From Bog-532 sp963828445 (GTDB lineage: Bacteria; Actinomycetota; Actinomycetes; Streptosporangiales; Streptosporangiaceae): a DNA stretch of 64,000 nucleotides. Made by a program: the position numbers and the translations under genes. Within the stretch, counting starts at the first letter, position 1. Each line of letters starts with the position of its first letter. The notes below the pieces were generated by a model that worked only from the letters and a program-made list of their open reading frames with translations, did not search any database and was not told the origin of the DNA. Location of the stretch: assembly GCA_963828445.1 (NCBI GenBank), contig CAWHFP010000001.1:372001-436000 (forward strand), read 5' to 3'. Shown here one piece after another: positions 1 to 7,676 of this stretch.

Positions 1-628
1 GGCCGCTCACGACGCCGGAGTCGGTGGTGATGAGGCCGAGTTCCCGGTTGTCGTTGAGCGAGTTGGCGGAGAAGTTCTCCGAGCCCGCGAACGCCTTGGC
101 GCTGGAGGTCCCGTAGTCGGCGATGATCGTCTTGGCGTGGATGTAGAACCCGGTCGACGACGAGTACCCGGTCACCTTGGCCCCGGCGTTCTCGACCTCG
201 GTGACCGCGGAAGAGTAGGACTCTTTGCTGTCGACGGTGATCGTCTTCTGGTGGGTGTACGTGAACGAGGTCGAGGAGTAGACCACGCCCACTCCCCCGG
301 CGGTCAGCGCGCTGTAGGCGGCCGAGTCGTACGACTTCTGCGCCTGGTCCAGGATCACGTGGACGGTCACGCCAGCTTTCTCCCGGGCGATCAGGTCGTT
401 GACCAGGGTGGTGTCCTTCAGCTCGTAGATCGTCACGTTGATCGAGCTGGTGGCCGAGTTCACGAAGCTGTAGATCGCGTTCTCGCCCTGATCGGGCAGG
501 ATCACCAGCGCGAGCGAGCTCGCGGCCTGGGCCGGGATCGTGACGGCAAGGCAACTCGCGAGCGCGAGGATGCTCGCGGCTATCGCGGTGAAAACGTGCG
601 GGATCTTCCGCCAGCCGAACCTGGGCAC
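1..628 (-). CDS. Secreted phospholipase D-like protein (3' end outside window)
   Basis: The protein begins at a GTG (626-628) five bases after a GGAGG; a GTG six bases further upstream overlaps that ribosome site and is less likely. Residues 1-35 form a signal peptide (basic start, hydrophobic stretch, AQA cleavage region). Two phospholipase D HxKxxxxD motifs are present: HQKTITVD at residues 126-133 and HAKTIIAD at 164-171, the second followed by the typical GSENFSANSLNDNREL segment. The family acts on phosphodiester bonds, usually phospholipids or nucleic acids, here probably outside the cell. The two motifs are only 38 residues apart, whereas the family usually separates them by well over 100, so an internal deletion is likely. 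The gene runs off the left edge. Confidence 0.8.
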   Translation of the reverse strand, partial: MPRFGWRKIPHVFTAIAASILALASCLAVTIPAQAASSLALVILPDQGENAIYSFVNSATSSINVTIYELKDTTLVNDLIAREKAGVTVHVILDQAQKSYDSAAYSALTAGGVGVVYSSTSFTYTHQKTITVDSKESYSSAVTEVENAGAKVTGYSSSTGFYIHAKTIIADYGTSSAKAFAGSENFSANSLNDNRELGLITTDSGVVSG

Positions 629-796
629 GTGCACCTCCGGGGTGAAAGCGGCCCGTAGCCGGCCGTGACTCCAAGTGCTGCTGTGCCTGACGGTACAATT
701 CCGCACGAATCTGACCTAGAGACGTCAAGATAAAACATTCTTGAATTTCGGGTGCCCGCGTACCGTGGTGGGCAGAGCGCCGGCGCGGAGGTAGCC

Positions 797-1303
797 ATGC
801 CCACGACCGAACTGGACCTGGTGGAGATGCGAATCGCCAAGGTGGTGGGCTTCGGCCCGCCGCTGGCCGACCCGCTCCGGCAGTTTGCCGTGCTGGAGGA
901 GGTGCCGGGCGACCGTCAGCTGGTGGTGGAGATCGGGGAGGCCGAAGCGTTCTCCCTGGCCGCCTCGCTCCAGGGGGTGGAGTTCCGCCGGCCGATGACC
1001 AACGACTTCGCGGCCGCGCTGGTCCGGGCCCTGGGCGGGCGTGTGACCCAGGTCCGCCTCGACCGCCTGGAAGACGGCGCCTACGCGGCCACCGCCGACG
1101 TGGCGGGCCCGCTCGGGACCCAGGCGGTCGACGCCCGGGCCAGCGATGCCCTGAACCTGGCCGTCCGGTCCGGGGCGGCCGTGCTGGTCAGCCCGGCGGT
1201 GCTCGACGACTTCCACCAGCGCCGGGACCACCAGACCGACGGGGACCTGCTGCGCCTGGCCCCGGCCGTCCCGCCGATGACGATCGGGCGGCCACACCGC
1301 TGA
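797..1303 (+). CDS. Bifunctional nuclease (BFN/DUF151) domain protein
   Basis: A 168-residue protein starting at ATG 797, seven bases after GGAGGT; an upstream in-frame ATG at 752 has no ribosome site. The whole chain matches the bifunctional-nuclease domain family (PF02577): the segment GEAEAFSLAASLQGVEFRRP, the PMTNDF motif and the DARASDALNLAVRSGAAVLV region are typical. Plant and bacterial relatives have been reported to have RNase and DNase activity, but the role in actinobacteria is unsettled. The protein is cytoplasmic with no signal or membrane segment. It stands alone between the divergent phospholipase D-like gene and the lower-GC insert. Confidence 0.82.
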   Translation: MPTTELDLVEMRIAKVVGFGPPLADPLRQFAVLEEVPGDRQLVVEIGEAEAFSLAASLQGVEFRRPMTNDFAAALVRALGGRVTQVRLDRLEDGAYAATADVAGPLGTQAVDARASDALNLAVRSGAAVLVSPAVLDDFHQRRDHQTDGDLLRLAPAVPPMTIGRPHR

Positions 1304-1530
1304 CCTCACTGGCCAAGGGCGTAGCTACCCGCGTTCCAGAGACGGTTTCGCGGCCCGGACCTGCTGCATGCTCCGGTCCAAGGGACCTTCATGCGCCCTC
1401 GTGCCGCGTCACAAATAGCAGCGGAACTCGAAGAAACAGTTGCCCGGCACTTGTTCGCTCTCACGGAACGTGTTATTGGCGTATTCAGAGGCATTTCCGG
1501 ATTGCGCAGGTGACGTTGCGAGGACTTGAA

Positions 1531-3173
1531 GTGGATCAACAGCAGGAACCGGGCGCTGAGCCAGAAGAGCTAGCTCCATCACGGCTCAACGGGCATCCAG
1601 TCTCCATCACCGGCCCGCACGCACCTTCTCCAGCGTCCGCATCTCAACTGGTGCCGGAGAACGGGACCAAACAGCTACCGGATCCCACTCATCCAGCCCA
1701 TCCACCTGCGGATGCGCCATCAAGCGGGACGATCGAGTCATCCGGCGAAGCCGCAACCCAACCTAGCCAGACCCTCGCGGATATCGACTGGGAAACGACA
1801 CGCTACCTATCGGCCGCGACGCAGTTGGACCTACGCTACGCACGGTTTGTGGTTCGCCGCATCATCGGCGAACCATTACGGGCGGTCGCCCCCGCGGCCG
1901 GTGCGGACATCGTAGTCGTCACGCGGTGGGCGCTTGCCGCGCTCCATCGCCGGGCTTGGCGAGATGCCATTCTTGGCTGCCTGCTGATGCTGGTAATTCT
2001 TATCTCCCTGATCACATGGAGCTGGGTTCCTATCCCGATCGCAACAGCACTTGCGATCGCAACAGTCGCATATGAACGCTGGGTACGTGACGTAAAGATA
2101 ATATCACGATTGATGTTGCGTGGACGCTTCGAAGCGCGCGATGCACCCTTGTCGAAAAGCTGTCGCATTGAACAGAGACTGGAAACAGTCAAGCAACAGC
2201 AAAACGGGAACCTAGTGGTCTTTCGTGGGCGACGAGCCTTTGTGGGCAGCGGCAGCAGGGTACTTCACAGCCGCGTACTTATCAATGCAGCTCTTGGCAA
2301 GAAGAGCAAGGCGGCAAAAGACAAAAACCTATTAAATTTACGACGCCAGAGTTGCACGCAGCATTAGAATCGGCCCTGAGGAAGATGGGCTTTACTGAAC
2401 TCAGGGTGGGACAGCGGCTGTTTGTTAACGGCGAGCATGTGGCCGCCGAGAAAGAGCTTCTACCAGATGAGTTTGCGCCTCCCGTCGCGACCGCACCAGA
2501 CGATCTTCTACTCAATGGATGCATCAACCCTACGCCCGAGGCACGCACATACCTCTGCGCAGAGATCGGAGGCTGGAAAGGCCAGCTTGTAGTCTCGCTT
2601 TTTGCGCGCGCCGTACAGGCCAATGGCTCGCTCCAGGTCGAATGGCTTTTCAACGGGCTTCCTCCACTACACAGCACTCTGCTGCGGATCGATCAGCGGT
2701 ACGAGCAGCGCACAATTCGGCAGCTGGCCAGAGCCGCTGGCGCGGGAGTCGGCGTGGCGATACCGGCGTGGCTGTTCTCTCCAGTCACCTACGTCAGGTA
2801 TGCAATTGTTCCACTGGCCGACAAAATGCGGGACAGGAATACCCACTATCGCATCCGGAACGGTTTCGTCTTTAACTACGGTTCCACTAAAAGCATAAGA
2901 GAAGGCGCAATCGGCTATCGGCGGGCTCACGATTTCTTAGTTGGTGACGAGCTAACGTTCATCTATCTAGCTGAACACACCATGCTTAGAGCCCTTGGCA
3001 GATTCCTGAAGGCACACAAAATCGATATGAAACAGTTTGACAAACAAGCACAGACACTGATCAAGCAAGTCAATAAATACAGTGTCGGTAAAGTTAAGGC
3101 CGGAAATGTCGCCATCGGCAGCAAAGCACGCGTCGACAGCGGGAAGAAATCCGATCCCTCTGGAAAGGAATAG
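1531..3173 (+). CDS. Actinobacterial membrane protein encoded in two overlapping frames (-1 shift needed)
   Basis: Two reading frames together encode one protein of about 545 residues. The first (GTG 1531, six bases after an AGGA; stop 2365-2367) has a Pro/Ser-rich start, a soluble segment and two hydrophobic helices near 1970-2080. The second frame, open well before 2352 and ending at 3173, continues the family pattern with TTPELHAAL, a GWKGQLVVS segment and FNYGSTKSIRE. I recall related Streptomyces hypothetical proteins as one uninterrupted chain, so these halves belong together. Joining them needs a -1 shift before 2365; a heptamer A AAT TTA lies in frame at 2334-2340. The C-terminus carries an NVAIGSKARVD motif repeated at the N-terminus of the next gene product. 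Function unknown. The region has clearly lower GC and more A/T-ending codons than its surroundings, suggesting transfer. Confidence 0.6.
2334..2340 (+). other. Candidate -1 frameshift heptamer A AAT TTA
   Basis: Read in the zero frame as TTA AAT TTA, the bases 2334-2340 fit the X XXY YYZ slippery pattern; the same heptamer is used at the Rous sarcoma virus gag-pol site. It lies 24 bases before the zero-frame stop and gives exactly the -1 shift needed to enter the second half of the gene. A perfect 7-bp stem (2374-2380 with 2400-2406) lies downstream but is further away than usual stimulators. A plain frameshift mutation or sequencing error remains equally possible. Confidence 0.35.
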
Positions 3174-3184
3174 CGAGAATCGAG

Positions 3185-3538
3185 ATGACCGACAGATACA
3201 AGATAAAAAATATGCGAGCAAAGAACGTTGCCTACGGAAAAAAAGCGAAGATCGACGCAAGGGTGCGCGCGGCACCAGACTGGCCCCTGCGGGCGCAAGC
3301 TCTGGACCAGATAGAGCACCTGCTGGAGCTACTGACGAGCCAAGACGGCGGAGCGCCCGAAACAGATTCCATTCAGGCGAACGCCAAGGCCCTTGACGGT
3401 GCACTGAAGAAGAAAAGGCTAGACCGTGCGCACATTGAGGGTTGCATCCAGAAAATAACCGCAGGCGCTGCCGGAGTAACGGCTTTGGCCAACGCAGCCG
3501 ATGCCATACACGCAACCATCATGAGGTTGTTTTCCTGA
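3185..3538 (+). CDS. Small unknown protein, probable partner of the preceding membrane protein
   Basis: A 117-residue protein starting at ATG 3185, 11 bases after the preceding stop and after a GGAAAGGA. I do not recognise a named domain. Residues 7-24 (IKNMRAKNVAYGKKAKID) match the C-terminal motif of the preceding protein (8 of 18 residues identical, 5 more similar). The rest is helical: a Leu-rich segment around 35-45 and an Ala/Gly-rich segment around 90-117 (AGAAGVTALANAADAI) that may contact membrane or form a bundle. The layout resembles small actinobacterial proteins with a short N-terminal repeat motif followed by helices. Same strand, tight spacing and shared motif indicate a two-gene unit. 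Lower GC than flanks. Confidence 0.6.
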   Translation: MTDRYKIKNMRAKNVAYGKKAKIDARVRAAPDWPLRAQALDQIEHLLELLTSQDGGAPETDSIQANAKALDGALKKKRLDRAHIEGCIQKITAGAAGVTALANAADAIHATIMRLFS

Positions 3539-3606
3539 TAATTTGCAGGCTCAGGGCATCGCGGTAACGGCGGTGCAGAACCCGCTGAACTCACGGGGCG
3601 AGCCGG

Positions 3607-4050
3607 TCAGCTGCCGGGCTGGATCGGGACGACGAATCCGTAACCGGGCAGGACGGACCGGCTGGTGAACAGCTGGTTGAGGGCTTCGGCTGGCTCGACG
3701 TCGTTGTGCTGGCAGAGCTGGGCGACGGCGCCCGCGATCTGGGGGGCGGAGAACGACGTCCCGCTCCAGATGGCCCAGGCAGTGTCGTCGAACTCCTCGT
3801 CGACCTCGGTGCCATCGGCGGTAAAGGTCGGCTCGATGCCCGTCACGAAGGTGGACGTGACGCCGACCCCGATGGGCGAGCAGTCGACCCAGAAGCCGGA
3901 GCCTGACCATGGGGCCGGATCCAGGTTCGCGTCCAAGGCTCCCACCCCGACCGCACCCTTCATGGCGGCCGGGAACATCGGGGTGTCCAGGCCCATGTTG
4001 CCGGCGCTGGCCACGACGACCAGGCCATCGACGCCTGTTACCACCAGCTG
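3607..4050 (-). pseudogene. C-terminal remnant of a subtilisin-family (S8) serine protease
   Basis: The readable part covers the last third of a subtilase: VVVASAGNMG holds the oxyanion-hole Asn region and WSGTSFSAPQIAGAVA holds the catalytic Ser block (GTSFSAP). The catalytic Asp and His blocks, signal peptide and propeptide are missing, so it cannot be active. The frame stays open a little beyond the homologous part, to about 4116, but there it runs antisense to a TetR remnant. The breakpoint lies somewhere between about 4015 and 4120. The stop is at 3607. Confidence 0.7.
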
Positions 4051-4468
4051 AGCCTGGGCCTGATCGAGGGGTTCGACGCGATACCGGACGATCTCGCGAC
4101 CGGCCAGCAGCTGCACCGGCTGTGCCAGGTCTGGGTGACCCAGGCCGCGAGCTGGGGGCCGGCCGCTGGTCTACCTCAGGTCGCCGCGCGGTTACCTGGC
4201 CCGGCTCGACGACGGCGACCCGTTTATCGCCGTGCTGAACGAGCGGCTGGCCGCGGTCCTGCGCAAGGCGATCGCGGCCGGTGTTCTCCCCGGCCAGGAC
4301 CTCAGGTACGCCACGCTGCTGTGGGTGACCTTGTTCGACGAACGAGTCATCGTGGACCTGACCCATTCACACCGGCTCAGCCCGGCCGCGGCCGCGAGCA
4401 GGCTGACCGGCACCTTGCTCGCGGCCCTGGGCCAAGTGGCCGGGGCCGGCCCTCCCGAGGCGAATTGA
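4015..4468 (+). pseudogene. C-terminal remnant of a TetR-family regulator, frameshifted
   Basis: Two frames together give a TetR ligand-binding domain. The first (about 4021-4160) reads AIDACYHQLSLGLIEGF and QLHRLCQVWVTQAASWG. The second (to stop 4468) reads RPLVYLRSPRGYLARLDDGD and then LNERLAAVLRKAIAAGVLPG. The N-terminal helix-turn-helix is absent, and a frameshift lies in a G-rich run around 4153-4165. No start codon with a ribosome site is visible, so this is a dead fragment abutting the protease remnant on the other strand. The order of events cannot be told from the sequence. Confidence 0.6.
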
Positions 4469-4485
4469 ACCGAGGGGTGCTGAGC

Positions 4486-5094
4486 TCAGCTCCTCGACGG
4501 GGAACCGTAGGCGACCACGTTGTCGTAGTAGTGATGGGTGGCGTAGTCGAAGGGACCGCCGCAGGTGATGATGACCAGGCGGGCCGTGGCGCCCTGCCAG
4601 CTGAACAGCCCGGCTGGCACGCGGCCCTTCTGATAGGTCCGTACACCGTCGATCGTCCAGCGCTCCGGGCCGCCGATGGTCTGCACGACAAGCTGGGCTC
4701 CCGGGCTCAGATTCCGCACCTCGTACAGGGCGCCCGGCCCGATGCCCGCCATGTCGACGTGGCCGTCGATGACCAATTCGGAGGTGGACGGCATCCACCA
4801 GCCGACGTGGGCCGGGTCGCCGGGCACGCCCAGAGTGCCGCCCGCGGCTGATTCCGGTTCGGCCGGCGCCGACACCCGCAGGCTGGGAATGCGCACCGAT
4901 CGCGCGCCGACCGGCAGTACAGCCGGCATGGCCGGGCCCGCTGACGCCGCAATCCGCGACGTGGCCGGGGCGGGCCGGACGGTGGCCCGGGCCGGGTGGG
5001 CCCAGGCTGGCGCGGGCCCGGCGCTGGGCAGGTGCGGCCGGTGGGCCAGCAGGCCCCAGGCCGCGACGCCGAGCAGGGCCAGCGCGGCCGCCAC
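4486..5094 (-). CDS. Class E/F-type sortase, catalytic Arg apparently missing
   Basis: A 202-residue membrane-anchored sortase. It starts at GTG 5094, the only start codon in this frame after the upstream stop. Residues 2-17 are the N-terminal membrane anchor, followed by a Pro/Ala-rich linker. The domain has the sortase His (GHVDM, His112) and Cys (ITCGG, Cys178). Sortases cleave a sorting signal and attach the protein to cell wall or to another protein. In class F enzymes as I remember them, the end of the domain reads FDRATGHYRDNVV; here it is FDYATHHYYDNVV, with Tyr at both Arg positions, so activity is uncertain. The gene lies 59 bases after the DUF4142 gene, its likely substrate or partner. 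Confidence 0.8.
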   Translation of the reverse strand: MAAALALLGVAAWGLLAHRPHLPSAGPAPAWAHPARATVRPAPATSRIAASAGPAMPAVLPVGARSVRIPSLRVSAPAEPESAAGGTLGVPGDPAHVGWWMPSTSELVIDGHVDMAGIGPGALYEVRNLSPGAQLVVQTIGGPERWTIDGVRTYQKGRVPAGLFSWQGATARLVIITCGGPFDYATHHYYDNVVAYGSPSRS

Positions 5095-5153
5095 CGGCGC
5101 GGGCCCACCAGCGGCGGGCGTACCACCGCTGGCGGGCCGGGCCGTCCGTCACC

Positions 5154-5885
5154 TCAGTGGCCGCTGGCACGGGTGCTCAGGCGGCGGCGCAGGCCGAACG
5201 CGCCGGTGCCGGCCAGCAGCAGCGCCCCGGCCGCACCGGCGGCGATCCACGGGACGTCATCGGCGGGCCGGACGGCGGCCAGGCCGCCGGTGCCGGCGTT
5301 GACGCCCGACACCGAGCCGCCGAGCGCCGTGTAGTCGCTCTCAGCCATCTGCAGATGCTTCTCGGCCACCGGCAGGTAGGCCTGGGCGTTGTCCTTGACC
5401 CCGCTGCTGGACCCGCTGGCGAGCTCGGTCTTGGTCTGGCCGATGCTGAGCTCGTGGCCCTTGATCTGGATCGAGTCGTAGGTCGCGTCGAACTGGCTGG
5501 AGGCGACCGACTTCAGCTGGGCGGCCTGGCTCTGCTGGGTGGCGCTGGGCGCGGTGGGCAGGGTAATGCCCGCCTGGGACGCGACCTGCTTGAGCGAGGC
5601 CAGCGCCTTGGTGTGGTCGCTGATGGTGACCTGGGCCATCATCTTGGTGGCCGAGTGCTGGGCCCGCTGCTCGGCGAGCTGGCCGATGGCGATCTCGGCC
5701 AGGTCGGTCTGCGCGGTGGCCTGGGCCCAGGTGGTGTCCTGGGCGGCCGCGGCCGTCCGGGCCTGGACATCGGAGGCGGCGGTAGCCGCTCCGGCGGGCC
5801 CGGTCCCGATCAGCAGACCTGAACCCAGGGCGAAGCCGGCCGCCGACACGGTGACGGCCGAGGTAATGCGGGATAGTGGTGCCAC
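5154..5885 (-). CDS. DUF4142 envelope protein with C-terminal membrane anchor
   Basis: I chose GTG 5885 because GAGGA lies eight bases upstream; GTG 5900 is the alternative. A signal peptide (SRITSAVTVSAAGFALGSG) is followed by a helical DUF4142 domain (PF13628; segments TDLAEIAIGQLAEQRAQHSA and KMMAQVTISDHTKAL), a ferritin-like four-helix family of unknown function that is often secreted. The C-terminus has a Gly-rich segment (NAGTGG), a hydrophobic helix (WIAAGAAGALLLAGTGAFGL) and a basic tail (RRRLSTR), the order used by sortase substrates, but without LPXTG or LAXTG. The sortase gene follows immediately, so a non-standard sorting signal or simple membrane anchoring is possible. It is divergent from the MerR/DICT gene. 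Confidence 0.78.
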   Translation of the reverse strand: MAPLSRITSAVTVSAAGFALGSGLLIGTGPAGAATAASDVQARTAAAAQDTTWAQATAQTDLAEIAIGQLAEQRAQHSATKMMAQVTISDHTKALASLKQVASQAGITLPTAPSATQQSQAAQLKSVASSQFDATYDSIQIKGHELSIGQTKTELASGSSSGVKDNAQAYLPVAEKHLQMAESDYTALGGSVSGVNAGTGGLAAVRPADDVPWIAAGAAGALLLAGTGAFGLRRRLSTRASGH

Positions 5886-6017
5886 GTCTTTGATCCTCAC
5901 TTGTAGCTGCGCGGTGCTTTTCGTTGACCCGGGTGCGCACCTGCTCTCCGAGGCGACAGGTGTTAAACAGGATTTTCAGAGCAAGTTAGGCATCATGCAT
6001 AACCGGAGGTCTTGGCG

Positions 6018-6917
6018 GTGAGCGAATCGCCCGACGGCATGGCCATTGGCGAGCTGGCCGACCGAAGTGGCCTGCCCGCGGCCACGCTGCGCAGCTGGGA
6101 AGCGCGGTACGGCTTTCCCCGTCCCCAGCGGATGACCACTGGGCACCGCCGGTACCACGAGCACGACCTGGCCCTGGTGGCGGAGGTGCAGCGGCAGCGG
6201 GCGGCTGGGCTGAGCTTGCCCGCGGCCATCGCCCGGGCCACCGCCGGGCGGCCGGCCGAAGACCCGTCGGTGTTCGCGGCCCTGCGCCGCCGCCATGCCG
6301 GGCTGCAGCCTCAGGTGCTGAGCAAAGCCGCGCTGCTCGCGCTGACCTGGGCGATCGAGGACGAGTACTGTGCCCGGGCCGAGCGGGCCATCTTGTTCGG
6401 CAGCTTTCAGGAACAGCGTTTCTACCGCCGGTCCCAGGACCGCTGGAACGAACTGGCCCGCACCGCCGAGCTGGTGGTGGTCTTCGCCGACTTCCCCGCC
6501 GCCGCCGGGGCGGACAGCGAGCCCCGGCAGGTCCCGATTCCGCCCGAGGCCCCGATGCGCCGGGAGTGGGTGCTGGTCTGCGAGGCCCGCGACTATCCCG
6601 TCTGCCTGGCCGGGTGGGAGCTTCCGGGCCAGAGCGGGACCGACGATCTGCGCCGCCGTTTCGAGGTGCTGTGGACCCTCGATCCGCGCCCGGTGCGCGA
6701 CGCCGCCCTGACCTGTGGCCAGCTGGCCGAGTCGTTCAGCCCCGGCCTGGACGTGGTCGGCCGCCTGCCCGCCGAGCCTGCCCCGCCCGCCTCCGCGGAC
6801 CTGCAGCGCGCCACCGGCCTGCTGACCAGGATGGCCAGCTACCTCGACGGCTATCCGGCCTTATTGAAGGTTGGTTACCAGGGATCCCGATCCAGCATGG
6901 CGGCCCAGTGCGCGTAG
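6018..6917 (+). CDS. MerR-family regulator with DICT sensory domain
   Basis: I chose GTG 6018, eight bases after GGAGG; the TTG at 6012 is too close. Residues 8-70 form a MerR winged helix (IGELADRSGLPAATLRSWEARYGFPRPQR). Residues 95-290 match the DICT domain, which in actinobacteria and cyanobacteria accompanies light- or signal-related proteins; its ligand is unknown. The last ~15 residues after YLDGYPA do not look like the family and run antisense to another remnant, so the 3' end was probably replaced by rearrangement. It may control the divergent DUF4142/sortase pair across the 130-base gap, but no operator is obvious. Confidence 0.8.
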   Translation: MSESPDGMAIGELADRSGLPAATLRSWEARYGFPRPQRMTTGHRRYHEHDLALVAEVQRQRAAGLSLPAAIARATAGRPAEDPSVFAALRRRHAGLQPQVLSKAALLALTWAIEDEYCARAERAILFGSFQEQRFYRRSQDRWNELARTAELVVVFADFPAAAGADSEPRQVPIPPEAPMRREWVLVCEARDYPVCLAGWELPGQSGTDDLRRRFEVLWTLDPRPVRDAALTCGQLAESFSPGLDVVGRLPAEPAPPASADLQRATGLLTRMASYLDGYPALLKVGYQGSRSSMAAQCA

Positions 6918-7060
6918 ACCTGCGCGTACAGGCGCCGGACGGAGGGGCCGGATACCGTGCTGCCGCACACCTGCGCGGGCAGCTGATCGTGGTCGGCCGC
7001 CCACCTCGGCCAGGCCTCGAACTGGCGGCCGCCGGCCACCACCGCGGCCCCGCCGCCGTC
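6875..7060 (-). pseudogene. Unassigned C-terminal gene remnant
   Basis: One minus-strand frame reads LLADGGGAAVVAGGRQFEAW, then CGSTVSGPSVRRLYAQVYAH and WAAMLDRDPW before a TAA at 6875-6877. The composition (Trp, Tyr, aromatic pairs, no run of Arg/Pro) looks like real protein rather than a shadow frame, and it overlaps the odd tail of the MerR/DICT gene. I do not recognise the family and see no start codon with a ribosome site. It may be the tail of a gene lost in the rearrangement that created the following two remnants. Confidence 0.3.
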
Positions 7061-7676
7061 AGCCAGCAGCCGGCCCGGCCGGACCGGGCGCGAACCGCTG
7101 CGGGCACGGGAACCTCCTGACCCGGAACTGGCCCTGCGGCCGCTGGCTGACCCGGCACCGCCGGGCCGAAGACCGGCTCAGAGCGCCGGCCGGGGGCTGC
7201 AGGACGGCCGGGCCGAGCCAGTGACTGACCCGGAGGGCCAGCTCGATGTCGTCGCGGTGGCCGGTGACCGGGCGGCCGAGGCTTTCCTCGGCCCGGCGGA
7301 TCCGGTACTGGACGGTGTTCTTGTGCAGGACCAGTTGCTCGGCCGTCGCCTTGTAACTGCCCCCGGTGCGCAGGAACGTCAGCAGGGTGTCGCGCAGCCG
7401 GGTGTGGTGCTCGTCGTCGGTGGCCAGGCTGGCCAGGGTGGCCAGAACCCAGGCCCGCAGCAGGCCGGGCGAGCCCAGCATCATCGCCACCGGTGCCACC
7501 TCGCCGAACGTCACCGCCTGGGGCCCAGCCGGGCCCGCGGCCAGCGCGACCGACTGAGCGGCCAGGGCCTGCTGATGGGTCAGGCGGAACCCGGCCACGC
7601 CCCGGGCCGCGTCGCCGAAGGCGAGGTGCAGGTCGCCGTCCACGTCGGCGGCCGCACCGGCGACGTCGAATGCGGC
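7059..7676 (-). pseudogene. C-terminal half of a PucR/CdaR-type regulator
   Basis: The frame carries the C-terminal helix-turn-helix of the PucR/CdaR family: TFLRTGGSYKATAEQLVLHK, then NTVQYRIRRAEESLGRPVTG and LALRVSHWLGPAVL, which is the usual end of these proteins; about 40 residues beyond are read-through. Upstream, residues such as FGDAARGVAGFRLTHQQALA belong to the central GGDEF-like region. The N-terminal sensory half is missing: at about 7676 the sequence changes abruptly to an acyl-CoA dehydrogenase. It cannot be expressed as a normal regulator. Confidence 0.7.

Noticed and set aside
3185..3538. Small protein considered as a toxin of a toxin-antitoxin pair
   Set aside because: Its partner is a large membrane protein with a shared motif, not an antitoxin-like DNA-binding protein.
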